Shown here: positions 35,007 through 45,370 of the stretch, piece after piece
How the letters are laid out: every line of letters begins with the position of its first letter
Position numbering within the stretch: the stretch's first letter is position 1
Source: Spirochaeta isovalerica
Lineage (GTDB): Bacteria; Spirochaetota; Spirochaetia; DSM-2461
DNA length: 64,000 nucleotides
NCBI RefSeq assembly: GCF_014207565.1
Contig: NZ_JACHGJ010000001.1
Span: 1 to 64,000 of the forward strand
Direction: 5' to 3'
Notes under the pieces: generated by a model
Seen by the model: the letters and a program-made list of their open reading frames with translations, nothing else
Database searches by the model: none
What the model was told of the DNA's origin: nothing
Program-made: the position numbers and the translations under genes

Positions 35007-36848
35007 CTATATCACTCTGCCGACCAGTTCGAACAATTCATCTTTTGATAATTCAAACCATATGGGTCTGCCATGAGGACAGCGGGCACTTTCAAGCCTG
35101 AAAGCTCCCTTAATCAACTCCAATGCCGATAAAGCATCAACCGGATCTCCGTCTTTCACCGCCGCTCGACAGGACATGGTGGCGTAGAGCTCTTTTTCCA
35201 GTTCCCCAATAGAACCCTGTTGTGTTTTCAGGAATTCCACAAGATCACCTTCCATATCAAGGGCTGATTTCGGTATGGAGGTCATCTGCCACAATCCCTG
35301 TTGCAGGCGATTGACAGATATTCCCAGATCTCTGTATTTATCTTTGTTTTTTTCCAGATTGATCTCTTCGGCTTCATCTGTCTCGAATTCAACAGGTATC
35401 AGGAGTTCCTGAACCGCAGAAGCTTTTTTCTTGAAGACTTCGAACAGGATTCTTTCGTGCGCAGCGTGCTGATCCACTATAAATAATCTGTTGTCATATT
35501 CCGCCAGAAGAAACAGATCCATAATCTGTCCCATATAGCGCAATCCCTCAAAATCATCGGACTGTTCAGGAACTTTATCAACAAGGGGAGTTATGCGGTT
35601 CATCGTTTCCCTTACAGATTGAACTGGTTCATAGCTGTCACTGTAATGGGTTGCCGGCATTCCCTGAAAAGATGTATTCGCTTTTCCGTAGAAGTTACTG
35701 CCCGAAGCCGCAGCACCGCGCCACTCATTCCAGGATGTTTTCTTTGCGGCCGGAGGTGCAAAAGAAGGATGCTCCATTTCCCGGGATGGAAAGGTGTGCT
35801 GCTGAGCTTCTTTCTCTTCTGTACGGAAACGGAAGGTGTATTCAGCAAGGAAGTCTTTTATCATCTGTACTATCTTGTGATGGATTGCCGGCTGATTTCT
35901 GAATCGCGCCTCCCGTTTGGCCGGATGTATGTTGAAATCTACAAGGTGCGGTTCCACTTCGATAAAAACAAAGCATACGGGGAAGACCCCTCCGGGAAGA
36001 GCATCGTCAAAACCGTATTGGACGGCCTGGATAAAAGCATATTCATCTATTCTGCGATTATTGGCGAAGATCTGAATATACCTGCGGTCTTTCCGGTTCT
36101 GCTCCGGTCTTCCCGCGATTATCGAGATTTTAAAACCCTCATCTTCGCTTTCCAGTTCGTGAAGCAGCGAAGGATTGAAAGTGCCTTTCCATGCGGCCAG
36201 TATCCGCTCTTTCCGGGTCGAAGCGGGAAGAAAAAGTTTCAGGTTATTATCCGTATAGAGCTTGAAGCTTATTTCCGGAAAGGGAAGGGCTTTTTCCAGA
36301 AAGGTTTTCTGGCACATGGTTGTTTCGGCCGAGGAACGCTTGAGGAATTTTTTTCTTGCGGGAATGGAGTAAAACAACTCCGAAGCATCGATTATGGTTC
36401 CCCGGCTTCCCCGCCAATCCTCCAGAGCGATTTCCCGGCCGCCGTGAACAATAAGCCTGTGGGCCGTATCGTCTTCTTCCCGGCGGCTTACCACTTCCAT
36501 TCTTGTACATGTCGAGATGCTGGATAAAGCTTCGCCTCTGAATCCCAGACTGTTTATGGAAAGAAGGTCGTCTTCGGTTTCGATTTTACTGGTGGCGTGG
36601 GGGAGGTAGCACAATCGGAGATCCTCTTCGGACATTCCGCATCCGTTGTCTACAACGCGGATCCGGCTGATTCCGCCATTCTCCAGATAAAGGGAAATTT
36701 CCGTACTTCCCGCATCGATCGAATTGTCCAGAAGTTCCCGGACAACAGAATTAGGCCGGTCGATTACCTCGCCGGCCGCTATTTTTCTCGCGACAGAATC
36801 CCGAAGCATTTTAACGCTTCGGGATTGTCTCGTATCTCTACCATTCAT
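35007..36848 (-). CDS. mutL: DNA mismatch repair protein MutL
   Basis: A 613-residue protein coordinating mismatch repair. The GHKL ATPase is intact: ARKIAAGEVIDRPNSVVREL, LLDNSIDAG, VVDNGCGM and LGFRGEALSSI. The C-terminal dimerisation/endonuclease region holds the metal motif DQHAAHERILFE and the supporting SCRAAVKDGD and CPHGRP. This MutL is thus of the nicking type used by bacteria without MutH. A variable linker lies at ~340-420. Confidence 0.97.
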   Translation of the reverse strand: MNGRDTRQSRSVKMLRDSVARKIAAGEVIDRPNSVVRELLDNSIDAGSTEISLYLENGGISRIRVVDNGCGMSEEDLRLCYLPHATSKIETEDDLLSINSLGFRGEALSSISTCTRMEVVSRREEDDTAHRLIVHGGREIALEDWRGSRGTIIDASELFYSIPARKKFLKRSSAETTMCQKTFLEKALPFPEISFKLYTDNNLKLFLPASTRKERILAAWKGTFNPSLLHELESEDEGFKISIIAGRPEQNRKDRRYIQIFANNRRIDEYAFIQAVQYGFDDALPGGVFPVCFVFIEVEPHLVDFNIHPAKREARFRNQPAIHHKIVQMIKDFLAEYTFRFRTEEKEAQQHTFPSREMEHPSFAPPAAKKTSWNEWRGAAASGSNFYGKANTSFQGMPATHYSDSYEPVQSVRETMNRITPLVDKVPEQSDDFEGLRYMGQIMDLFLLAEYDNRLFIVDQHAAHERILFEVFKKKASAVQELLIPVEFETDEAEEINLEKNKDKYRDLGISVNRLQQGLWQMTSIPKSALDMEGDLVEFLKTQQGSIGELEKELYATMSCRAAVKDGDPVDALSALELIKGAFRLESARCPHGRPIWFELSKDELFELVGRVI

Positions 36849-36863
36849 AGTAGAGATTTTACT

Positions 36864-39107
36864 TTAAAAATGGATTCTTGTCTCTATGTTGATTACAGGC
36901 GCAACCTGAGGTTTGGTCGTTCCCGGTTCAAATAGAGTGTCCCCTGTATCGGGATCAACAAGAATTGTCGTTGAAGCTCCGAGCACAAGATCCACTACGG
37001 GAGCGAGAGGATAGACAAGCTCTCCGTATACAACTGTGTTCGCATCAAACAGGGTCAGATCTCCTTCCCCCTTGAAAGTGTTGATAAGCTGAGATCTCTG
37101 ATAGGTTATGCTTCCGTGAATGGGGAAAGCGGGGATGAGCTTTTCAGTGACGGCAAAGGTAATATTGATTACGTCCTCTCCGGCAAAGGAAACTCCTCCG
37201 GCGCTATCGATTTCCCAGGGCCAGTAGTAACCTGCGGAAAGCGAGAGTTTGTCTTTCAGAGAAAATCCGGCTTCTCCGTATATACCCATAACGATTTCCT
37301 GAGCATCGGGAGAGCCGCTTTCAATTTGATCGAGGTAGGTGATAATCTCTGTGAGGTAAGTCAGTTTGTTTCTGTCATAAAGACTGTTGAACAATGTGGG
37401 CTTGTAAATTCCCGAACTCATTCTGTACTCGAGAGACCAATTGAAGCTGAAGACGTTTCCTCTCAACCCGGCTATGATGCCATAGTTCTTGAGTTTTCCG
37501 TCCTGCAGCCACAACCCGGGAGCGACTCCGGGCTCTATGTAAATACTGCTGTACAGGCTTGTCTGCTCCCTGAAAACAGGCATCATGGAAGAAAAATCAC
37601 CGAACATCATCATCCGGAAATTATCTTTGTTGATTTTAAACAACTCCATATCCACTCCGAAAGCCAGGAGCCAGGGGTCACCATAAACAGCCGGATCCTC
37701 TTCCGTACCCCTCGCCGGGAATAGATCGACGATACCCGTTACCCCTATCTGGAAAGGATCATAAGCTTTAATAGGATTGACATACAGCCGGCCTCCGACA
37801 ATGGAAGGATCGGCGAGATTGTCTCCCACAAATTCCATTCCGAAAATGCCTAGATCGAACCCGGTATTGAGGCCGACTTTTCTGATAGCCGGGAATTCCG
37901 TATCATTGGCATAACCATTCATAATGGCGCCGTGTCCTATCGACATATTATTCAGGTTTCCGACTTTGAGATAAAAGGGATCCCATCCCTGATCGCCGTA
38001 CTCCACGTATTTGAGTTTCAGCATGGTGTCTTTCAGGATGTCGAGAAGGATTGCCGGCACGTCGCCGTTCTGGTCCGTACCGAAAGACCATTCGTTGTTC
38101 CCCTGGGGCTTATACCACTGGGAAGGTTCAAACATATTGTCAGTGTAGATGATGGGGAGATACAGACCGAGTTTGAATTTTCCCAATTCGATTCTAGGCT
38201 GGAAAATAACCTTCGAATAGGTATTTCCATTGATAGTCGTCGTACCGATCTCCATTCCGATAATATCTCTTAGGATTTGAGACAGTTTGGAATCGGATGC
38301 CGGTTTATCATCTTTCTTGTCGTTAGCTTCCTGAGCATCGGCCATCTCCTGTTCATCGAGAACCGGAGCCTCCGGAGCCGGCGCATCTTTTTCTGCTACT
38401 TCTTCTTCCTCAGCGGGCTGTTCCTCTTCTTCCGCTACAGGTTCCTCATCGGCTACGGGTGTGTGGCCGGGAACATCTGAGGGCGAGAGTTTTTTGAAAC
38501 CCATGTTTCTGAACATCTGGTTCACCTGCTGAGGTGGAAGGTTTGTCGCCTGGAATACATTTGCCAGCGTATTGACTGACTGATTCGCCGATGCCATAAC
38601 AGGAGTTCCGCTGAAGGGGATGACTTCCACAAGCCCTTCCCGGACGACAACATTCGCCGCTCCGGGTCCGACTTCGTTAATGAAATCTGTTCCGCGTACG
38701 CCCATAACCGCAGTCGGAGTGCGGACATTGTAGTAATTGGAACCAGAAGTTCTGGCGGCAATGGTTCTCATTTTTCCGGCAAGAAGGGAGAATTCATTGG
38801 AAGGACTTCCCTTGTAGCCTTGCAGATTTGTAATGGAAAAATCAGTATCTTCAGCCAGCTTGACGATGGTTCCGTTGGGGTAAAGGCGGATCTCCGCGAG
38901 CCCGCCGCCTGTGCTGATGGAAAATCCCGGAGGAAGATTTTCCCCGAAATCGAAATAATCGAGAGCTGTTCCCGTATCATCGGTGATAATCATATCCCCG
39001 TAAGGATCTTCAAAATATTCAAGAACGGCTGTCGGCTCTTCCTGAGCTATCAGGGAAACAGGCAGCCAGATCAGAATCATTAGTAATGGCAGTATTAGTT
39101 TTTTCAT
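36864..39107 (-). CDS. FecR-domain / outer-membrane beta-barrel fusion protein
   Basis: A 747-residue exported protein. It has a signal peptide (MKKLILPLLMILIWLPVSLIAQ) and a FecR domain (residues ~30-175, including LAEIRLYPNGTIVKLAEDT and RTPTAVMGVRGTDF). A very acidic Glu/Ala/Pro linker spans ~218-275. The last ~450 residues are rich in amphipathic beta strands and end in an aromatic residue (ETRIHF), as barrel proteins do. FecR domains usually sense signals at the periplasmic face or bind peptidoglycan. Tying one to a barrel suggests a wall-linked outer-membrane protein. AGGAGG precedes the ATG. It follows another barrel gene by 14 bp. Confidence 0.75.
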   Translation of the reverse strand: MKKLILPLLMILIWLPVSLIAQEEPTAVLEYFEDPYGDMIITDDTGTALDYFDFGENLPPGFSISTGGGLAEIRLYPNGTIVKLAEDTDFSITNLQGYKGSPSNEFSLLAGKMRTIAARTSGSNYYNVRTPTAVMGVRGTDFINEVGPGAANVVVREGLVEVIPFSGTPVMASANQSVNTLANVFQATNLPPQQVNQMFRNMGFKKLSPSDVPGHTPVADEEPVAEEEEQPAEEEEVAEKDAPAPEAPVLDEQEMADAQEANDKKDDKPASDSKLSQILRDIIGMEIGTTTINGNTYSKVIFQPRIELGKFKLGLYLPIIYTDNMFEPSQWYKPQGNNEWSFGTDQNGDVPAILLDILKDTMLKLKYVEYGDQGWDPFYLKVGNLNNMSIGHGAIMNGYANDTEFPAIRKVGLNTGFDLGIFGMEFVGDNLADPSIVGGRLYVNPIKAYDPFQIGVTGIVDLFPARGTEEDPAVYGDPWLLAFGVDMELFKINKDNFRMMMFGDFSSMMPVFREQTSLYSSIYIEPGVAPGLWLQDGKLKNYGIIAGLRGNVFSFNWSLEYRMSSGIYKPTLFNSLYDRNKLTYLTEIITYLDQIESGSPDAQEIVMGIYGEAGFSLKDKLSLSAGYYWPWEIDSAGGVSFAGEDVINITFAVTEKLIPAFPIHGSITYQRSQLINTFKGEGDLTLFDANTVVYGELVYPLAPVVDLVLGASTTILVDPDTGDTLFEPGTTKPQVAPVINIETRIHF

Positions 39108-39121
39108 CTGAGCCTCCTATA

Positions 39122-40561
39122 TCAGAACTGGATTCCTGTTTCCAGTTTGGTTGTCACATCCCATGACTCGGCTTGAGCGGGATCGTATTTCACATCGACC
39201 TGTAGTGATATAACGGCAGGTTCCATCCGGAAATTCAGACGGCCTCCGATCAGGGCGTTTTCAGCGCTTACGAGGGCCGCGAACTCATCAATTCCCTGTT
39301 TATCATACCAGAAACTCATATCAAAGTAGGGAATGATGCCTTCGGCAATTGTGAATAGAGCCATCAGGTGCGGATATTGCAGCGGGGCTTCCAAAGCCGG
39401 TTTGGTCGGGGCGGCAAATGGTCCGCTGATCTGAGTCACGAAAGAAATGCCTCCGTCCATGAAATTGAATCCCAGAGAGGCGTTGTAGTCTATACCGGCG
39501 GGAGCGAGATCGGGATCAAGACCATTGTTATTATAGACGTAATACTTCGTCAGGCGGTCCAGATCGTAATTCCTGTTGAAATAGGTGGGAACAAAATCCT
39601 CTCCCCGGAAAATAAGACCGGCATTCCAGCCGATGAATTTAAAGAGAGAACCGTTGAGTCCCGACGTTCCACCCAAAGCAGGTGTCTGCGTTCCCTGGAG
39701 AACAAAATCGCCGTACAAAGCCATGGTGAAGACTTTTATATCGACCAGGGGCTGCATAACATCGAAACCGTATACGAGAACGGTATTGGGGCTCTCGTTT
39801 ACTGAAATCGATGTGTAGTCATATATTTCGTCAGGAGTGGTATCTACACCCGGAACAGTGGCTTCATCATAAAGGAAAAAATAGGGTTTTCTGTCTACAG
39901 CGATAGTCGCCCCGATTTCCAGGCCGCTGAATACGGGAGACTTGATTCCTCCGAGCGGTTTTACATAATATCTGGCTGCCATAAGATCAAAAACTGAAAT
40001 ATTTGAAGTAAACAGCTCTATTCCCATATAAGGCCAGTTGAATAAGGCTGTATCGAGTTCAAAGCGCAGACCAGTGTATTTTTTAGCCGGCTTAAACATT
40101 TCGTTCGTATAGCCGCCGACTATAAAACCATTTCCGACTGTTACATTTTCAAGAGAACCGATTTTTGCAAAAAGGTCATCTCCCGATTGTCCCCATCGGA
40201 TATAATCGAATTTTGAAAGATACAGGTTAAGATATTCCGAAAACGATCCGTCTTCCAGAACCCAGTCGGGCTTGTAGACGCGGAACCCTGAATCTCCGTT
40301 TGAAGTGTCCATGGTAAAGCGGAAATCAATATCCAGACCGATCCCGAATTTTCCGATTGCCAGATCGGGATTGAGTTTGATGGAATTGTAGACCGTATTG
40401 TTACCGTTCTCATCAATTAAATTTACAGCACCTATGGCTAGTCCGAAACCGAAATCCAGCCCTCCGGTACCGCTTTCGCTCACCTCATCCTGTGAGAAAA
40501 GGGGTAATGATAGTATAAATATGAGCGACACTGAAATCAGCATGGCTTTTCTAATAGGCAT
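39122..40561 (-). CDS. Outer-membrane beta-barrel protein
   Basis: About 479 residues with a clear signal peptide (MPIRKAMLISVSLIFILSLPLFSQ) and many alternating aromatic/polar strands, ending KLETGIQF with the C-terminal Phe of barrel proteins. I placed the start at 40561 because AGGAGGAGA lies 3 nt upstream. The open frame extends 42 residues further, but that extension has no ribosome site and reads as intergenic DNA. Similar in style to the barrel half of the downstream FecR fusion. Function unknown; a porin-like role is possible. Confidence 0.8.
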   Translation of the reverse strand: MPIRKAMLISVSLIFILSLPLFSQDEVSESGTGGLDFGFGLAIGAVNLIDENGNNTVYNSIKLNPDLAIGKFGIGLDIDFRFTMDTSNGDSGFRVYKPDWVLEDGSFSEYLNLYLSKFDYIRWGQSGDDLFAKIGSLENVTVGNGFIVGGYTNEMFKPAKKYTGLRFELDTALFNWPYMGIELFTSNISVFDLMAARYYVKPLGGIKSPVFSGLEIGATIAVDRKPYFFLYDEATVPGVDTTPDEIYDYTSISVNESPNTVLVYGFDVMQPLVDIKVFTMALYGDFVLQGTQTPALGGTSGLNGSLFKFIGWNAGLIFRGEDFVPTYFNRNYDLDRLTKYYVYNNNGLDPDLAPAGIDYNASLGFNFMDGGISFVTQISGPFAAPTKPALEAPLQYPHLMALFTIAEGIIPYFDMSFWYDKQGIDEFAALVSAENALIGGRLNFRMEPAVISLQVDVKYDPAQAESWDVTTKLETGIQF

Positions 40562-40628
40562 AAATCTCCTCCTGTGTAGTACTAATATATAACGAAAGTA
40601 CCAGAAAAACACTAGTACGGAGAAAAAA

Positions 40629-43600
40629 CTAAAAGCTGATTTCCATTTCAATACCGGCTTCAAAGCCTGTTCTGAATAACTCATCATCAGTATAAAAACC
40701 TAGAGTAAGCCAGCCTCTCAGGGCTCCCAGTCCCGGAACATTAATCGTGGAAAGATGTTTCATAAAAATATTAAATGAAGTCACTTCTTCCTCATTCACC
40801 TGCCACGGGTGATTAAACTCAAGCTGAAGACTTTCTTCGTGGGACCAGAAATGCTCTTTATCAATAATATTATTGATGAAATCCAGAGCAAACTTTTCCT
40901 TCATTTCTCCGCTCCAGAGGAATTTAAAGTCCAGAGTATCGGAAAGAACCGTATCGACAAATTGTGTAGAAAACCTGTTTTCGAGAGTCAGAGCTCTGTT
41001 CTGTTTCCCGTAAAAAGCGAAATAATTCTGATACACCAATTCTTTCGGGGTGGGGAACTCTCCGTTACGTCCTTCCAAGACAAATTGAACTGAAGAAGTG
41101 ATGTCCTCGCTGTCGTAAAAGTCGAAAGTCTCATACACGCCAAAGCGGCCGAACAGATTAATAGCCGACTGCTTAATCGTCAGATCATAAGTGTTTACAT
41201 TGGAATAGCTGTCATCCGTTTTTGTAAAAGTGCGGGAGAAGGATAAATCTATTTTATCAGGTAAAAAAAGATCGGTTATGGTTGAACCGGAATTCCTTGA
41301 GAAGTTTATGGCAAATTCCGGTGTGTAACTGGCGGAATTGAAAGAGGCAGTTTTTTCTTCGAATGTATTGACCGGATTCTGAGCGAACAGCTCATAAAAA
41401 GGGATAAAACTGGTTAAAGGCATCCAGGTTGCAAGATCGTCAAAGAGATTGATAAAACCCTGTCTGTAAGAGCCTGAATCGACATTGTTGCTTTTTTCAG
41501 TGAAAATGCGACTGTATGAGGGGGTTAGTGACCAGGTTTTATCGTTCCTGCTCATAAATGTCAGAGGTATGGAAATAACCATATTTCCCCGGTTCGACTG
41601 GATTTTATCTCCCTTCTCATCCAGATCGAAAAATATCGAAGGGGTAAAGGAAAAACCAACCGGTTGTGTATCCAGGTTGATATGGAAAGATGAGCTGAAG
41701 TTTCTGTCAGAAACATTTTCATCAAAAGGGACAAGAAGTTTATAATCCAGAATCCAATTCGAGAAATAATTCCCACTATCTCTGAAGTCCCATAATTCTG
41801 TCTGTTCCAGCTGACCTTTCAGGTTGAGTGTTAGCCTATCAAAAAGTGCCCAGTCGGTCTCCGCGGACCAGCTTTGGACAAGGTTATCACCGTTACCATC
41901 GGCTTCAGTTGAAAATGCCACAAAACCCAGACCGGGAATTGCCAGTTTTAAACTGTTGCTTCTGAACATGGCGGTAGTCTCATCAGATCCCGAACGGCTG
42001 TAATTATCGGTGAATGTTCCGAAGGAAAAGCCTGAAGGGAAGAGAAGGCTGTGGCTGCCAGCCAGATCTGTCCCCGATTTGTCATAGCTGATTTTGGCAT
42101 TGGCCTGGATTTCCATCAGAAGCATGGTTATGCCGATTGAAGTATAGTTCTCCAGGGAGTGGTACGAGTCGGAAACATCGGAAAGTACTTTCCCCCCATA
42201 ATAGGTGAAATTATTGGAGATGAAAAAATCGGCAAAGAAGGGAAAACCGCCAGAGGACGCGAGCAGGAGGCCATCCTGTCTGTAGTCTGCCAGTATATCC
42301 ACAGTGCCGTCGAGAGAAAAGGAGGGATCGCTGTAGTGCAGTTCATCGAGGTATAGAGTTCCGGTATTGGAAATCGAATTCTGTCCCTTTATGGAGAATC
42401 TGTTCAGCTCTCCCATATTTTCATCTATAACCGCAGCGGTGATCTGATTTCCCTCTTCATCTGTAACGTTTCCGGTTTCGAGGGAAAGGTTTAGTTTTTC
42501 CCAGTTTGTCGTAGAAGGGGAGTAGGTGAAGTGATATCCTCTGTTCCGGCTGTCTGTCAGGTCAATATTGTAAGTCGATCCCGATATCGTATCGCTGTGT
42601 GCATAAAAACTGAAAACGCCGTATGATTCAGGTGAGACTGATGTCGTGTGGGTTTCGGATGTCCAGTAATCGCCATCTCCGGATGTTAAATCCCAGTAGA
42701 TTTTTACCGCTTTCTGTTCATCTCCCGATGAGTGGAAGAGGCTTACAGTTTCCGGATATTCTGTTGATAGGGATGCGGCTGTCGCGTCTCTGGCTTCTGT
42801 GATAGTCAATTCGACCGTGTTGGATGAATAATCGATTTCATTATCAGGATCGGCATTGGTATAAACTCCGCCTTTAAAGATTGAGCCTTCAAAATGGAGT
42901 CCTCCGGCCATCAGGCGACCGGAAGTGGGTGATGTCTTTTCTTCTATGATAATCCTTGCTGAACGACTTTTTGATAGTTTTTTAAGTTCAATCGGAGTGA
43001 ACTCGTGTTCTATCTTGTACCAGTTGTTGTCTGTTTCCGCTAAATCGGAAGTGCTGATATCAATAGTGACAATTTGCGCTTCATCATAATCGTCTGTAAA
43101 ACTATCCCCATCATAATCTTCAGCTTCTCCATTCTCTCCTAAAAGAAGTTTCACATCTATTTCGGAAGGATTATCAGTCCAGAGATACAGAGATACAGAC
43201 TCATAATTCGAAAGATCAATTGGTCCATCTGAAGACAGAAGCAAGTCTCCCGCCGACCATTGCCCCGCACCCAGGCTGTAATCGAAAACCATGACATTGC
43301 CGTCAAAAGGGTCGGACGATAATTCAGATGCCGGTGAAGGGCCTTCTTTCTCTGTATCTTCTATAGCACCGTTCCAGGTATAAGTGTTGAGAAAATATTG
43401 TCCGAGGCCGTCAGTTGTAAGATAATCTGTGTAAGTTAAGTCAGTTCTGCCTGATGATAGAGGTGCAGTTCCATCCCAGATTTCGTCAGGAGCCGGTTTC
43501 ACAAGATCCCTGCCGGCAGAAAAGCTGTAACCGCTTTCCTCCATGCCTGCAACGCGCAGGGTTCCCGTTGTATTGGACGTGTTAAATCCACCGGAGGCAT

Positions 43601-45317
43601 TGATCGACAGATTGAAATTGTCTGTATTAAAATCCAGACCACCGGCGATTGTCAGTCCGCCCGGTGAGCTTTCCAGTTCTGACGCGGCGGTTTCTCCGGC
43701 TATATTCCATCGGAACATTTCGGCGAAATAAAGTTCCAGATTTTCTGCAGGAAAAAAACGGTTACCCTGAGCGACCAGAAGATCGCCGCCGGCCAGGTCT
43801 GTCGTTTCTGTCCGATAGATAATTTCAATCCGGTCATGAGGATAGATAAAACGGTTGAACGTTACTCTTCCCGAGCTGTAATCGACTGTCGCCGCACCGG
43901 TGAGAAATCCGTTAACGTATATCTGCTCCGAACCGGGAACAACCCCCGATCCCAGAGATATACCGTTCCCGTTTCTGACAGAAAGCATGATCACTTTGCC
44001 CGTTTTTGCCCGATCCAGGGGCTCAACAGTGTAAATCTGAGGATAGGATTCGGCAAAAGGGTAGCGGTTATAGGCTGACCGGGGATCGGTTGTTCCATTG
44101 ATGTTGGCAATTAATGTGGATGAGTCGGGATCGGCGGTGAAACTGAAAGTATCCGAATCATCTGCTTCTGTCAGGCTGTTGTCAGCGAGAAAAGTTTCAG
44201 TTTTCCATTTTTCTGAAGGAAGCTGTGTTTTGATATCATATCGGTTATAGCTTTCGAAAGGACTGATTCGTCCGGGGGAGAATATGCGAAGTGTTTTTTT
44301 TGAGTTGATTGTTACAGAGCTTGAAGTCGTAAATGATACATCGGTTTCCGGGAAACTCCATTTATCATATGTCAATGCATTCCAGTTAAAGTTCGAGGTT
44401 GAGCCTTCCGGATAAGGCTCTCCATTAAATAGTGGTACTATGAATCCTGAACCCAGTAAATCATTACCAATCGGCAAATTTCCTTTCATATAAAAAACCA
44501 GAACATCGCTCTCAGCCGGTTCCGTTAAACTCACCGTCCCCTTCAGAAGCGAATAGGAATACTCGTCTGGTTCAGCCTTGCGGAAATTTCTGTATGGATT
44601 GCCGCTGCCGTCAACAGAGGTATAGATCCCGTTCTTATCAGCAATATAGAATTCAAGGGAACCGGCATCGATATTGTCATCGGGAAGGATAAAATACTGA
44701 CCCCGTTTAAAATTTCCCAGTTCAATCAATTCTTCGGTGACTTCATATTCTCCGAGAAAAGTCTTTTTCTGCTCGCTCGTCGGGTCATATCGGATAAGCA
44801 CATCATGGGATGATAAGGCTGTTTGGAATTCGGCGCTGACGCCGGGAGTGTTGTAATCCGGTGAGGGAACATTGATTCCTTCGTAATCATCTATGGTAAT
44901 CTCCGAATTCCCGATTCGCACAGCCTGAAGGACTTCTCCTTCCTGCCCGCGATATCCGATCGCATATGTGTTCTTGTCAAATCCTTCGAGGAAAGTCGTT
45001 TCCAGATAATAGCGGTTTTTCAGCCATAGCGATATGGTAACATCGGGTTCCTGATAGAAATTGAAATCCGTGAGACCGGGGAAGGCCGCCGGAAAAACAA
45101 TACCCGCAGGCCCTGATTCAAAAGAGACCCCTCCTTTGACGCCGATTTTCCAGTAACCGGTGATATAAAGGTCCACTTCGCTGTCGTTAATATCCATATC
45201 CCAAACTGCTGCCGGAGCTTCTTCCCGCTCAATTGTTGAAGAGTCCTGACCGAATATATAGTAACTGCTGGTGGAAATGAGGATTAGAACTGAAAAAAAA
45301 TATGTAAATAATCTCAC
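40629..45317 (-). CDS. Giant exported envelope protein, SprA-like features
   Basis: A 1562-residue protein with a signal peptide (LFTYFFSVLILISTSSYYIFGQ), almost entirely beta-strand in character, ending in Phe (GIEMEISF). The N-terminal part has TYAIGYRGQEGEVLQAVRIGNSEI (residues ~115-138), then GSEQIYVNGFLTGAATVDYSSGRVTF near 500. These patterns recall SprA, the giant outer-membrane channel of the type IX secretion system, but the protein is shorter than Bacteroidetes SprA and the similarity is only by eye. The C-terminal ~450 residues look like barrel strands. It heads a run of three envelope genes. Confidence 0.6.
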   Translation of the reverse strand: MRLFTYFFSVLILISTSSYYIFGQDSSTIEREEAPAAVWDMDINDSEVDLYITGYWKIGVKGGVSFESGPAGIVFPAAFPGLTDFNFYQEPDVTISLWLKNRYYLETTFLEGFDKNTYAIGYRGQEGEVLQAVRIGNSEITIDDYEGINVPSPDYNTPGVSAEFQTALSSHDVLIRYDPTSEQKKTFLGEYEVTEELIELGNFKRGQYFILPDDNIDAGSLEFYIADKNGIYTSVDGSGNPYRNFRKAEPDEYSYSLLKGTVSLTEPAESDVLVFYMKGNLPIGNDLLGSGFIVPLFNGEPYPEGSTSNFNWNALTYDKWSFPETDVSFTTSSSVTINSKKTLRIFSPGRISPFESYNRYDIKTQLPSEKWKTETFLADNSLTEADDSDTFSFTADPDSSTLIANINGTTDPRSAYNRYPFAESYPQIYTVEPLDRAKTGKVIMLSVRNGNGISLGSGVVPGSEQIYVNGFLTGAATVDYSSGRVTFNRFIYPHDRIEIIYRTETTDLAGGDLLVAQGNRFFPAENLELYFAEMFRWNIAGETAASELESSPGGLTIAGGLDFNTDNFNLSINASGGFNTSNTTGTLRVAGMEESGYSFSAGRDLVKPAPDEIWDGTAPLSSGRTDLTYTDYLTTDGLGQYFLNTYTWNGAIEDTEKEGPSPASELSSDPFDGNVMVFDYSLGAGQWSAGDLLLSSDGPIDLSNYESVSLYLWTDNPSEIDVKLLLGENGEAEDYDGDSFTDDYDEAQIVTIDISTSDLAETDNNWYKIEHEFTPIELKKLSKSRSARIIIEEKTSPTSGRLMAGGLHFEGSIFKGGVYTNADPDNEIDYSSNTVELTITEARDATAASLSTEYPETVSLFHSSGDEQKAVKIYWDLTSGDGDYWTSETHTTSVSPESYGVFSFYAHSDTISGSTYNIDLTDSRNRGYHFTYSPSTTNWEKLNLSLETGNVTDEEGNQITAAVIDENMGELNRFSIKGQNSISNTGTLYLDELHYSDPSFSLDGTVDILADYRQDGLLLASSGGFPFFADFFISNNFTYYGGKVLSDVSDSYHSLENYTSIGITMLLMEIQANAKISYDKSGTDLAGSHSLLFPSGFSFGTFTDNYSRSGSDETTAMFRSNSLKLAIPGLGFVAFSTEADGNGDNLVQSWSAETDWALFDRLTLNLKGQLEQTELWDFRDSGNYFSNWILDYKLLVPFDENVSDRNFSSSFHINLDTQPVGFSFTPSIFFDLDEKGDKIQSNRGNMVISIPLTFMSRNDKTWSLTPSYSRIFTEKSNNVDSGSYRQGFINLFDDLATWMPLTSFIPFYELFAQNPVNTFEEKTASFNSASYTPEFAINFSRNSGSTITDLFLPDKIDLSFSRTFTKTDDSYSNVNTYDLTIKQSAINLFGRFGVYETFDFYDSEDITSSVQFVLEGRNGEFPTPKELVYQNYFAFYGKQNRALTLENRFSTQFVDTVLSDTLDFKFLWSGEMKEKFALDFINNIIDKEHFWSHEESLQLEFNHPWQVNEEEVTSFNIFMKHLSTINVPGLGALRGWLTLGFYTDDELFRTGFEAGIEMEISF

Positions 45318-45370
45318 TTCGTATTATTATTTACTTTAAACAGGAATGGTGCAAATACAATTTACCGAAT

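Noticed and set aside
35619-36527. A 302-codon open frame antisense to mutL
   Set aside because: MutL is unambiguous on the other strand; the antisense frame has no recognisable domain or ribosome site.
39122-40687. Longer start of the barrel protein at 40687
   Set aside because: The extra 42 codons lack a ribosome site, whereas AGGAGGAGA and a signal peptide mark 40561.
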